Origin: Myxococcaceae bacterium
Lineage (GTDB): Bacteria; Myxococcota; Myxococcia; Myxococcales; Myxococcaceae
NCBI GenBank assembly: GCA_016793095.1
Contig: JAEUJQ010000064.1
Coordinates: 1 to 64,000, forward strand
Direction of reading: 5' to 3'
Length of the DNA: 64,000 bases
Of the stretch, positions 47,687 to 55,936 are shown piece after piece. Both the position numbers and the translations under genes were made by a program. How positions within the stretch are numbered: the stretch's first letter is position 1; every line of letters begins with the position of its first letter. The notes under the pieces were generated by a model that was not told where the DNA came from, ran no database searches, and worked only from the letters and a program-made list of their open reading frames with translations.

Positions 47687-48018
47687 GCCCGCCCTCCCTC
47701 GAGCACCTGCCGGGCGAAGGCGTCGATCCGCTGCGCGTCCGCCGGGGCGAGGTCGAGAAACCTGATGCCCATGCCGTACTCCTTCGTGTCGGGGACGTTC
47801 ACGACCTCGCCCTGGCAGCGAATGGTGCGCGGGTCTCCGGGCAGGCTGAACGAGAGCGCCACCCGGGCTCCCACGGCGTGGGGGATGGCGCGATCGAAGA
47901 AGCAGCCCGAGGCCGAGACGTCGCGGGTGGAGTGGAACGAGAAGCCCCGCTCGTCGCGCACCTCGACGGCGATGGACACGAAGGCACGAAGGTGTTGGCG
48001 ACGCTCGAAGTCAGTCAC
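47683..48018 (-). CDS. PilZ domain protein
   Basis: 111 residues from GTG 48018. It is a stand-alone PilZ domain with the c-di-GMP motif RRQHLR at the N-terminus and TRDVSASGCFFD (D/NxSxxG) about 25 residues later. GVRFLDL-like GIRFLDLAPADAQ closes the beta barrel. Both binding motifs are intact, so c-di-GMP binding is likely. It is the first gene of a pair with a lipoprotein. Confidence 0.85.
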   Translation of the reverse strand: MTDFERRQHLRAFVSIAVEVRDERGFSFHSTRDVSASGCFFDRAIPHAVGARVALSFSLPGDPRTIRCQGEVVNVPDTKEYGMGIRFLDLAPADAQRIDAFARQVLEGGRA

Positions 48019-48105
48019 GGCGCGGCCACCCTACCCCAACGTTCGGACAAGGTGAGCACCGTCGCGCCACGGCCGGCGCGCGGCGACCCGACCGCGTCGG
48101 CGAGC

Positions 48106-48558
48106 TCAGCCGAGCAGCCGGTGAATGCGGCGCACGGCCTCGACGGGCGGGTTGAGGAACTTCATGCGCGCGCCGCCGTGCTCACCGAAGGCGCCAATCA
48201 CCACGACCTTCAGCTCGAGCGGCGTGGTCGGGTCATCGGGCAGGAACAGGCGAATGGTGATGCGGCTGCCCTTCTTCGGCGTCGGCCCCGACGCCACGCC
48301 CACCCCGAAGGTCGAGAGGTCGTGCGTGCGCATCATCACCGCCTGGCCCCCGTCGCCCGCCTCGAGATCCAGGGCGACGGCGACGCGTGGCGTGGCGCGG
48401 CGGTCTCGAAAGGCGCGGCGCTCGGGCGCGCCCGTCTGAATGCGCTGGACGAGCTTCGAGAGCGAGTCCGAGCCTCCGCGGCGGTCCTTCATGCGCGGCA
48501 GCTTCGGCGTGAGGAGGGGGAGCGTGGTGTCGTCCACCTTCTTCTTCTCGGAAGCCAT
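48106..48558 (-). CDS. PilZ domain protein with N-terminal extension
   Basis: 150 residues from ATG 48558. A charged 50-residue N-terminal tail precedes RDRRATPRVAVALDLEAG. The DxSxxG position reads HDLSTFGVGVA, and the domain ends GGARMKFLNPPVEAVRRIH. It is of the PilZ type common in myxobacteria. c-di-GMP binding is plausible. It is divergent from the large Ser/Thr kinase gene at 48651. Confidence 0.8.
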   Translation of the reverse strand: MASEKKKVDDTTLPLLTPKLPRMKDRRGGSDSLSKLVQRIQTGAPERRAFRDRRATPRVAVALDLEAGDGGQAVMMRTHDLSTFGVGVASGPTPKKGSRITIRLFLPDDPTTPLELKVVVIGAFGEHGGARMKFLNPPVEAVRRIHRLLG

Positions 48559-48638
48559 CGGCCCGAGACGCTAACACAGCGCGGCGCTCGCCCCCCAGCC
48601 GGGGTGATCAGCCGCGCCCGCGACCCGTGCACACCTGA

Positions 48639-48644
48639 TATTGA
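48639..48644 (+). promoter_or_regulatory. possible -10 element for a leaderless transcript
   Basis: TATTGA ends 6 bases before GTG 48651. No Shine-Dalgarno sequence is present. Spacing matches the cases at 10617 and 16054. Confidence 0.3.
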
Positions 48645-48650
48645 GCGGGC

Positions 48651-51600
48651 GTGGTCGCACCGGCTGACGCCCCACGAACGCTGTGCCCGATGTGCGGAGC
48701 GCCCGCCCCCGCAGGAGCCACCACGTGTCCCCAGTGCAAGAAGCCCCTCGACAGCGTGGACCCGCTCGTCGGCCGCGTCATCAACGGGTTCAAGATCCTG
48801 TCGGTCATCGGCGCCGGGGGCATGGGGAAGGTGTACCGGGCCGAGCAGACGAAGCTGCAGCGCACGGCCTGCATCAAGACGCTGCTGCCCGAGCTGGCGA
48901 ACGACCCGGACCTCGCGCAGCGCTTCGAGCGCGAGGGCGTCGCGACGGCCCTCATCCGCCACAACAACATCGTCGGCATCTATGACTTCGGGCACACCGA
49001 CGACGGCATCCTCTACATCGCGATGGAGTACGTGGAGGGGCGCACGCTGCGCACCATCCTCCGCACCGAGGCGCCCGTGCCGTCGCGCCGCGCCATCGCG
49101 CTGGTGCAGCAGATCCTGTCGGCGCTCGAAGAGGCGCACGCGAGCGGCGTCGTGCACCGCGACCTCAAGCCGGCGAACGTGCTCGTCACCCGCAACCGCG
49201 ACGGCAGCGAGCTGGTGAAGGTGGTGGACTTCGGCATCGCCAAGCTCGTCGGGCAGGGCGGGCCGAAGGTGCAGGGCGAGGGGCTCACCCGCACCGGCAT
49301 GGTGGTGGGCAGCGTGGGCTACATGCCGCCCGAGCAGATCCTGGGCGAAGACATCGGCGGCTCGGCCGACCTCTATGCCGTAGGCGTCGTGCTGTGGGAG
49401 CTGCTCGCCGGGCGCCGGCTCTTCCAGGGCAGCAACGAGGTGGAGATCGCCAAGAAGCACCTCACCCTGACGCCCGAGTCCCCGTCGGTGGCCGCCAGCG
49501 TGCCGTTGCCGGCGGGCCTCGACGCGGTGGTGCTCAAGGCCCTCGAGAAGACGGCCGACCGCCGCTTCCAGTCGGCCCGCGAGTTCCGCGAGGCCCTCGA
49601 GCGCGTCACCTACGCCGAGTGGGGAGGCGCCACGCCACACTCGAGCTCGGCGCTGCGCGGGCTCGCGACCTCGGCGGCGCAGCTGCGCGACGCGTCCCGA
49701 GTCACCCCGAGCGGCAACTCGGCGCTGCAGGGCCTCAAGGGGCTGGTGCCCGACCACCTGCTCGCGCACGTCGCCGACCTGCCCCGCCACGTCGTCACCA
49801 CCGAGAAGCGCCTGCTCACCGTCGCCTACGGCGAGCTGTCGGGCCAGGCGGGCCTCACCGAGGTCCTCGGAGCGCCGGCGGTGAAGGCGCAGGTGACCGC
49901 GCTCGGCGAGGCCTTCGCCAGCGTGGTGAGCCGCCGCGAGGGCCAGCTCGAGCGCCTGCCGGGCTCGGGCTTCCTCCTCGTCTTCGGGCTCCTGCACGCG
50001 CACGGCGACGACCCGCTGCGCGCCGTCGAGACGTGCTTCGAGCTCGTCGGCGCCGTCGAGCAGGCGAACCGCCGGCTGCCGCGGCCGCTGCAGCTCCGCC
50101 TCGGCCTGCACGCCACCACGGTGACGAGCGCGTACGACGAGAGCAGCCTGTCGGACTCGCTGGGCGTCGCCGAGGTGGTGGCCGTCTCACGCCGCCTGCT
50201 CAGCACGATGCCGACGGGCGCCATCATCGCCAGCAAGGCGCTCGAGAAGCTGGTGCACGGCGCCGTGCAGGCCGCCGAGCGCGAGGTGGTGGTGGCCGGC
50301 CAGAAGCAGGAGCCGGTCTTCGAGCTCCTCGGACGCGCGGAGAAGGCCGACTTCCGCCGAGCCCTCGTGGGCCGCCAGGCCGAGCTCGCGGTGCTCAGCC
50401 AGCTCATCGAGCTGGTGCGCGCGCGCAAGGCTGGAGGGGTGCTGCTGGTCGGCGCCCCGGGCTTCGGGAAGAGCCGCCTGCTCGCCGAGGCCGTCACCAT
50501 CGCCCGCCGCAACGGCGTGCAGGTGTTGACCGCGCGCGGAGGCCGCAGCGCCGCGCCTGCGCCCTTCGAGGTCGCGCGGCAGCTCGTGCAGTCGGCCCTC
50601 GACCGCGGCGGCGCGTCGAACGCCCCGCTGTCCGCCCTCGCGTCCCTCGGCGTCCCGGCCGCCGACGTGGCGCGCCTCGAGCGCCTCTTCTCGCAGGGCC
50701 GCGCCGACACCCAGGCCAGCCGCGAAGACGACGCCGCGAAGGACCGCGCGGCGCTGCTGCAGGTGTTCGACCGAACGGCGACCCGCGGGCCGGTGGTGCT
50801 CGCCATCGACGACCTGCACCTCATCGACGACGTCTCGCGCCAGCTGGTGGAAGAGCTGCAGCGCCGCGCGGGCAAGCACCCCTTCGGCCTCGTCGCCGCC
50901 GCGCGCCCCGGCGACCTCGCGGCCATCGCGCCCCGCCTGCGCCGCGTCGACCTCGGCGCCTTCGACCTCCCCACCACGCAGGCCCTCGTCGCCGCGCTGC
51001 TCGACGGGCCGCCCGCGCCCGAGCTGCTCGACTTCGTGTGGAAGCGCTCCGAGGGCAGCCCCTTCTTCGTCGAGGAGCTGGTGCACTCCCTCGTCGAGAC
51101 GGGCGTCGCGCGGCGCGAGGGCGACGAGTGGGTGCTGGGTGACGTGACGGCCGCCAACGTGCCCGACGCCCTGGGCCTCGTCATCGCCGCGCGCCTCGAC
51201 CGCCTCAGCCCCGCGGCGCGAAGCCTGCTGCGCGTCGGCGCCGTCATCGGCCGCTCCTTCTCCCTGCCGCTCGCCGCTGAGGCCTCACCTGACAAGCTCG
51301 ACGTGGCGCAGGTCTCGGAAGAGTGCGTGCAGCGCGGCGTGCTGGCGCGCGGTGAGCAAGGCGAGCTGCGCTTCGAGCAGAGCCTCCTCCAGGAGGTGCT
51401 GCTGCAGCGGCTGACGCCCATCGACCTCAAGTTCCTCAACGCGCGCATCGGCGAGGCCCTCGAGCGGGGCGCGACCGGCGAGCTGCCGTTCGAGGTGATG
51501 GCGAAGCACTTCACGCTCGCGGAGCAGCCGCGCAAGGCCATCAGGTACCTGCGCCTCGCGGGCGACCGCGCCTTCGAGCGGGGCGCCTTCGCCGCCGCGG

Positions 51601-52466
51601 TGGACGCCTTCGTGCAGTGCCTCAAGCTGATGCAGCAGGAGGCGAGCCGGGCGGGGCCGATGACGGAGCAGGCGGCCACGGCGCTCCTCGAGGTCGCGGG
51701 CCGCGCGATGGGCGCCCAGGTCATGGTGTCGCCTGACCGCGCGCTCGCGCTCTACGACGCGCTGATGCCCGTCATCCCCACCGCGATGGGCGGGGCCGCA
51801 CGTGCCGAGCCGCTCCGACAGCGGGGCCTCGCGCTTCAGCGGCTGTCGCGGCTCCCCGAGGCGCAGGCGTGCCTCCGCGACGCGCTCGCGCTGCTGGCGG
51901 CGGGAGAGAACGAGACGCTGGTGGCCAACCTGCGCTCGGACCTCGCCTCGGTGATGGAGGCGCGCGGCGACCTCGGCGCGGCGACCGCGATGCTGCTCGA
52001 CGGCCTCGCGCTCGTCTCGACGCAGCGGGTGAAGGACCAGCACCTGCTCTGGCAGTACCTGAACGGCCTGGGCCGCCTGCACCTGCGCGCCGGCAAGGTG
52101 CAGCCCGCCGAGGAGTTCTTCGAGAACGCCCGCCAGCGGGCGAAGCAGGTCGGCAGCGATGCCGGCGAGTCGAAGGCCATCGCGAACCTGGCGGTGGCGC
52201 GCGCGCAGCGGGGCGACTCGGCGTCGGCGCTCGCGCTGTTCGGTGAGGCCGTGCAGCTGGCAGAGAAGGCCGGCGACCGACTGGGCGTCTTGCGGGTCCT
52301 CTACAACCGGGCGCGCGTGATGATGGCGTCGAACCCCGCCGCCGCCCAGGCGGACCTCGACGTCGTGTTGGACGAGGCGCGCGACATCGGCTGGCGCGAG
52401 GGTGAGGCGCTGGCCGCGCGCGCGCAGGAAGAGCTGAAGGGCCCGCGCCCCTCTGCCCCGCGCTGA
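48651..52466 (+). CDS. multidomain Ser/Thr kinase: zinc ribbon, kinase, cyclase-like, AAA, TPR
   Basis: 1271 residues. Zinc ribbon: Cys12, 15, 26 and 29. The Hanks kinase at about 45-330 is intact: GAGGMGKVY, CIKTL, VVHRDLKPANVL, VVDFGIAK, VGSVGYMPPEQI. A class III cyclase-like domain at about 375-565 keeps the fold but has lost both metal-binding Asp residues (VAYGELSG and PGSGFLLVFG in place of the D-containing motifs), so it should not make cyclic nucleotide. The AAA/STAND ATPase follows with Walker A LLVGAPGFGKSRLL (about residue 601) and Walker B VVLAIDDLHLIDD. Then comes a helical TPR array to the end. This kinase family is common in myxobacteria. The partner is unknown; an FHA protein is encoded 3 kb away. 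Confidence 0.9.
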   Translation: MVAPADAPRTLCPMCGAPAPAGATTCPQCKKPLDSVDPLVGRVINGFKILSVIGAGGMGKVYRAEQTKLQRTACIKTLLPELANDPDLAQRFEREGVATALIRHNNIVGIYDFGHTDDGILYIAMEYVEGRTLRTILRTEAPVPSRRAIALVQQILSALEEAHASGVVHRDLKPANVLVTRNRDGSELVKVVDFGIAKLVGQGGPKVQGEGLTRTGMVVGSVGYMPPEQILGEDIGGSADLYAVGVVLWELLAGRRLFQGSNEVEIAKKHLTLTPESPSVAASVPLPAGLDAVVLKALEKTADRRFQSAREFREALERVTYAEWGGATPHSSSALRGLATSAAQLRDASRVTPSGNSALQGLKGLVPDHLLAHVADLPRHVVTTEKRLLTVAYGELSGQAGLTEVLGAPAVKAQVTALGEAFASVVSRREGQLERLPGSGFLLVFGLLHAHGDDPLRAVETCFELVGAVEQANRRLPRPLQLRLGLHATTVTSAYDESSLSDSLGVAEVVAVSRRLLSTMPTGAIIASKALEKLVHGAVQAAEREVVVAGQKQEPVFELLGRAEKADFRRALVGRQAELAVLSQLIELVRARKAGGVLLVGAPGFGKSRLLAEAVTIARRNGVQVLTARGGRSAAPAPFEVARQLVQSALDRGGASNAPLSALASLGVPAADVARLERLFSQGRADTQASREDDAAKDRAALLQVFDRTATRGPVVLAIDDLHLIDDVSRQLVEELQRRAGKHPFGLVAAARPGDLAAIAPRLRRVDLGAFDLPTTQALVAALLDGPPAPELLDFVWKRSEGSPFFVEELVHSLVETGVARREGDEWVLGDVTAANVPDALGLVIAARLDRLSPAARSLLRVGAVIGRSFSLPLAAEASPDKLDVAQVSEECVQRGVLARGEQGELRFEQSLLQEVLLQRLTPIDLKFLNARIGEALERGATGELPFEVMAKHFTLAEQPRKAIRYLRLAGDRAFERGAFAAAVDAFVQCLKLMQQEASRAGPMTEQAATALLEVAGRAMGAQVMVSPDRALALYDALMPVIPTAMGGAARAEPLRQRGLALQRLSRLPEAQACLRDALALLAAGENETLVANLRSDLASVMEARGDLGAATAMLLDGLALVSTQRVKDQHLLWQYLNGLGRLHLRAGKVQPAEEFFENARQRAKQVGSDAGESKAIANLAVARAQRGDSASALALFGEAVQLAEKAGDRLGVLRVLYNRARVMMASNPAAAQADLDVVLDEARDIGWREGEALAARAQEELKGPRPSAPR

Positions 52467-52616
52467 GCCCGCCTCGAGCGCCCCTGTCCCTCTCGAACGA
52501 GGCGAAGGCCCCGGTGACGAGCTTCGGAGCGCGCTCCTGTCTCCTGCCATGACGCAGGTCCCTCCACGGCTCCATGGTTCGCGAGGGTCTGGTTCAACGG
52601 GCGGTTCGTCCTCGAA

Positions 52617-52641
52617 CCCGGTCGGTGAGCCGGCGACCGGG
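52617..52641. terminator. hairpin between converging genes
   Basis: CCCGGTC and GACCGGG form a perfect 7-bp stem with an 11-base loop; flanking GAA/TTC can extend it with a bulge. It could end transcription from either side. There is no T-tract. Confidence 0.35.
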
Positions 52642-52650
52642 TGTTCGCCG

Positions 52651-53991
52651 CTACGCGAGCAGGAACGGCATCGGGTTCGCGGCCTCGACCAGCTCCACCG
52701 CCTCCACCACCGCGCGGCGGGTCGGGTCGGTCGCGAGGTCCACCAGGGCGTCGAGGGGCGCGCCGGTCGCGCTGCGGAACACCTTCACGACCGGGCGGGC
52801 GGCGTTCGCCGGGTCTCTCGGCACCTCGAGCACCACCGCCAGCTCGCCCGACGACAGCCGCACCGTCGAGCCCACCGGGTAGAGGCCGACGGTGGCGATG
52901 AAGAGCGACACCACGTCGGCGTCGAAGACGCCTCCAGCGCGACGCCGAAGCATGTGCAGCGCCTGGTCGGGCGCGAACGCCTTCCGCGGCGGCTGCGGGG
53001 TGGTGAGGCGGCTGTAGAAGGACGGCACCGCGATGAGGCGCGCGGCCGCGCCCGGTCGGAACAGCGGGTCGCCCGCGTTGGCCGGCAGCCCGCTCTCGAA
53101 CGCACAGCTCGCCGACAGCATCGCGTCGCGGGTGAAGGCGAGCGAGGTGACGGCCAGCATCGAGCGCACGGGCAACTGCAGCGAGGTGTGCCGCCGCGCC
53201 TCGACGTCAGCGCCGGCCCGCGCGAGGTCGAGCCGCGCGAGGTCGTGGAGCAGCGCCGCCTCGGCGAGGTCCACCAGGGGCCCGCGCGGCAGCTCGAGCC
53301 GCCGCCCCATGAGGAGCGTCAGCGCCGAGGTGGCCACCAGGTGGAAGTGCAGCTCGCCCTGCAGGTTCGGGAAGCGCGTGAGGCCTGCCAGCAACGCGTC
53401 GGCGCCGGTGCTGGCTTCGGCGAGCTGCTGCACGCCGCGGCGCAACAACCCCAGCTTGAAGGGCTGCCGCGCGGTGACGTGGTCCACCACCACCTTCGTC
53501 AGCATGGCGAGCCGCGCGTAGTTCCGCAGCACGTTCTGCCGCTTGTCGATGGTGCCGACGCCGAGGGCGCCAATCTCCTCCTTGCCGAGCGCGCGGAACC
53601 GGATGGGCCCGGCCTCGTGCACGACGGCCTCGGGCGTCTGGCTGTGCCAGTGCTTCTGGAAGACGCCGAGGAAGTCGAAGAGCTGCTCCTCGGTGACGTG
53701 CGGGTCGAAGCTGAGCTCGTGCACCTTGAGGCGCTCGAAGAGCTTCTTGAAGGCCTCGATGGTGTGCGCGACGCCGGGCCCCTGGGTGAGGAGCGCGCGG
53801 TTGACGAACATCGCGTCGGACGCCCAGAGGATGGTGAGCGGCTGCTCGCCCTCGAGGCTGCGGATGACCTCGTGCAGCTGCTGCACGCCGGTGCGCAGCA
53901 GCTGGTTCGTCAGCGCGTGCACCTGCGCAGCCTTCAGCACCTGGGCGACGCGCTGGAGAATGACGGCGCGCGTGAAGGCCGGGGCGCTCAT
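52651..53991 (-). CDS. HD-domain (degenerate HD-GYP-like) signalling protein
   Basis: 446 residues from ATG 53991, overlapping the HEAT gene stop by 4 bases. The N-terminal 150 residues form an alpha/beta module (LTILWASDAMFVNRALL) that resembles the N-terminus of the neighbouring HEAT protein. The middle carries an HD-like core: HFHLVATSALTLLMGRRLEL then LLHDLARLDL with the HD pair. The later GYP and second His ligands of true HD-GYP phosphodiesterases are not seen; the place reads SCAFESGLPANAG. c-di-GMP hydrolysis is therefore doubtful. The C-terminal 90 residues (GLYPVGSTVRLSSGELAVVL) are the small beta domain that often follows HD-GYP domains in this group. Confidence 0.7.
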   Translation of the reverse strand: MSAPAFTRAVILQRVAQVLKAAQVHALTNQLLRTGVQQLHEVIRSLEGEQPLTILWASDAMFVNRALLTQGPGVAHTIEAFKKLFERLKVHELSFDPHVTEEQLFDFLGVFQKHWHSQTPEAVVHEAGPIRFRALGKEEIGALGVGTIDKRQNVLRNYARLAMLTKVVVDHVTARQPFKLGLLRRGVQQLAEASTGADALLAGLTRFPNLQGELHFHLVATSALTLLMGRRLELPRGPLVDLAEAALLHDLARLDLARAGADVEARRHTSLQLPVRSMLAVTSLAFTRDAMLSASCAFESGLPANAGDPLFRPGAAARLIAVPSFYSRLTTPQPPRKAFAPDQALHMLRRRAGGVFDADVVSLFIATVGLYPVGSTVRLSSGELAVVLEVPRDPANAARPVVKVFRSATGAPLDALVDLATDPTRRAVVEAVELVEAANPMPFLLA

Positions 53992-55760
53992 GCCTTGCCG
54001 CCCTTCTCCATCTTCGCCAGCACGTCGCTCGCCGCGCGGCGCACCTTCGGGTTCACCAGCAGCTTGCCGGCCAGCCCCTCGAGCGTCTTCGTCACGTGGG
54101 GCGTCGGGAAGTTCACCAGCGCCTCGATGCACGCGACCCGCACCGCCACGTCCTTCTGGTTCAGCGCGCCCTCGACGAGCAGCTCCTGCGCCTGCGCCGA
54201 GTGCATGCCGCCCAGCGCGGTGTAGATGACGACGCGCTCCTCGTCGGGCAGCTCCTTCTGCAGCAGCACCTTGAGCAGGGGCGCCGCCGACGCGTCCTCG
54301 ATGAGGCCGAGCGCGCGAATGACGAGCCGCCGCACCGTCGCGTCGGTGTCGCCCAGCCGGTTGTGCAGGCGCGCCTTCGGCACCAGGAGGGCGTTCGACT
54401 CGTCGAGCTTCTGCGCGGCGGCGCGCCGCACACGCACGTCGGCCTGGGCCAGCGCGCGCCCGATGAGCTCGGCCGCGTCATTCGGCGGCAGCCGGGCGAC
54501 GTTCTCGAGCGCGGCCAGCAGGCCCTTCTCGTCGAGCTGCTTCACCGGCGCCATCATCACGCCGGGCGCGGGCGTCACCCCGGCGATGGCCTCGACGCGC
54601 GTGCGGCCGGCGTCCGTCTTCAGCTTCTGCCCGAGCTCGAGCATCTTCGGCCCGAAGGCGCGACCGAGCTTGCGCAGCGAGGCGTCGGCCGCCGCGGCGG
54701 TGGCGTCGTCGTCGAGGGCGAGCACCAGCTTCTCGAGCACCTTGTCGGTGGTGAGCGCCTTGCGGAACTCGGTGAGCGCCGCCACCCGCTCGGTCCCATG
54801 CCGCTGGTCGGCCCGCGTCGCCTCGAGCAGCCGCTGGAAGGCGTCGATGGCCTGCTCGAAGTGCCCCTCGGCCGCGAGCACGTCGGACACGTGTGCGCAG
54901 GCGGCGGCGCAGGCGTCGCGCGAACCCGGCACCATCACCGCCGCGTTGAGCAGCGCCATCCAGAACCTCGGCAGGCTCTGCTGCAGCTCCTCGGTCGCGG
55001 CCTTCGCCAGCGCCGCGCGCGCCGAGGCGCTGGCATCTTCAGCGCGCTGCAGGGTGACGTCGTGGCGCGCGAGGTCATCGGCGGTGATGTCGCGAATCCC
55101 CTCGCTGTCGAGCAGCGCGAGCGACTCGGCCGAGACGACGACGGCGCCCGCCTCCATCGCGCCGCTGGGCGGGGGCTGGTGCTGCATCAGCGACATCAGC
55201 GACTCGACCTCGCTCTGGAAGGTGGAGCGCCAGCCCGCGTCGGCGCCGATCTTCTCGCCGCCGTCGCCCTCCTGGCCCGAGAGGTCCAGCGTGTCGAGGA
55301 TGACGAGGCGAATGGACTTGAAGTCGGCCTCCCAGAAGCGGCTCGCGAGGCTCTCGCCGCCACCCTGCCCCTCGTCGCGGTGCCGCGTCCAGGCGTTGAC
55401 GAGGGTGCGCACCTCGTCCACCGGCGCGCCCTGGAGAATGCTGACGCGCCGGACGCCCTCGGCGAAGAGGCTGCGCGCGAGGAAGTCGCGGCCCCCGCCG
55501 CGCGCCGTCATGGGTTGGCCGTCGAAGACGATGCCGGCGCCCGTCACCTCGAACTCGATCTCGCCGAACTTCGTGAGCACCGCCGTCAGGCGCTCCTGCA
55601 GCTTGTCCACCGCCTGCTGCACGCTGGGGTGGCCGGGCGAGTAGGTGCGGGCGGCCTCGCCGGCGCGCTGCAGGGCGACGATGAACTCGCGGAAGGCGTC
55701 CAGCCGGGCCCGCCGCTCGGGGACGCTCAACGTCGGCTCGAGGCTCGCCGGCTCGCTCAT
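53988..55760 (-). CDS. HEAT-repeat protein with shared N-terminal module
   Basis: 590 residues from ATG 55760. Residues 1-130 contain TYSPGHPSVQQAVDKLQERL then IEFEVTGAGIVFDGQPM and RSLFAEGVRRVSILQGAPVD, a module like the one in the HD protein. The C-terminal third has clear HEAT repeats (ADVRVRRAAAQKLDESNALL, TDATVRRLVIRALGLIEDAS, DVAVRVACIEALVNF). No catalytic motif. The coupled HD gene suggests that the two proteins work together, perhaps as scaffold and enzyme. Confidence 0.75.
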   Translation of the reverse strand: MSEPASLEPTLSVPERRARLDAFREFIVALQRAGEAARTYSPGHPSVQQAVDKLQERLTAVLTKFGEIEFEVTGAGIVFDGQPMTARGGGRDFLARSLFAEGVRRVSILQGAPVDEVRTLVNAWTRHRDEGQGGGESLASRFWEADFKSIRLVILDTLDLSGQEGDGGEKIGADAGWRSTFQSEVESLMSLMQHQPPPSGAMEAGAVVVSAESLALLDSEGIRDITADDLARHDVTLQRAEDASASARAALAKAATEELQQSLPRFWMALLNAAVMVPGSRDACAAACAHVSDVLAAEGHFEQAIDAFQRLLEATRADQRHGTERVAALTEFRKALTTDKVLEKLVLALDDDATAAAADASLRKLGRAFGPKMLELGQKLKTDAGRTRVEAIAGVTPAPGVMMAPVKQLDEKGLLAALENVARLPPNDAAELIGRALAQADVRVRRAAAQKLDESNALLVPKARLHNRLGDTDATVRRLVIRALGLIEDASAAPLLKVLLQKELPDEERVVIYTALGGMHSAQAQELLVEGALNQKDVAVRVACIEALVNFPTPHVTKTLEGLAGKLLVNPKVRRAASDVLAKMEKGGKA

Positions 55761-55936
55761 CTGCGCGCGCAGCCTAGCGCACCGCCCGCTTGAATCGACC
55801 TCCGTCGGAGGGAGGTCGTCACCGACGTCTGCGCGCGAGCCACGAGCGACGAACCACCCAGCCCGCTGCGCACCCTCCTTCGCTCACCGACGCGGTGTGG
55901 GCGGGCGCTCCGGTTCGCCCGAACGAGGTCGACCTG

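Noticed and set aside
54096-55793. 565-residue plus-strand ORF opposite the HEAT gene
   Set aside because: Antisense frame of a coding region with clear HEAT repeats; no natural protein features.
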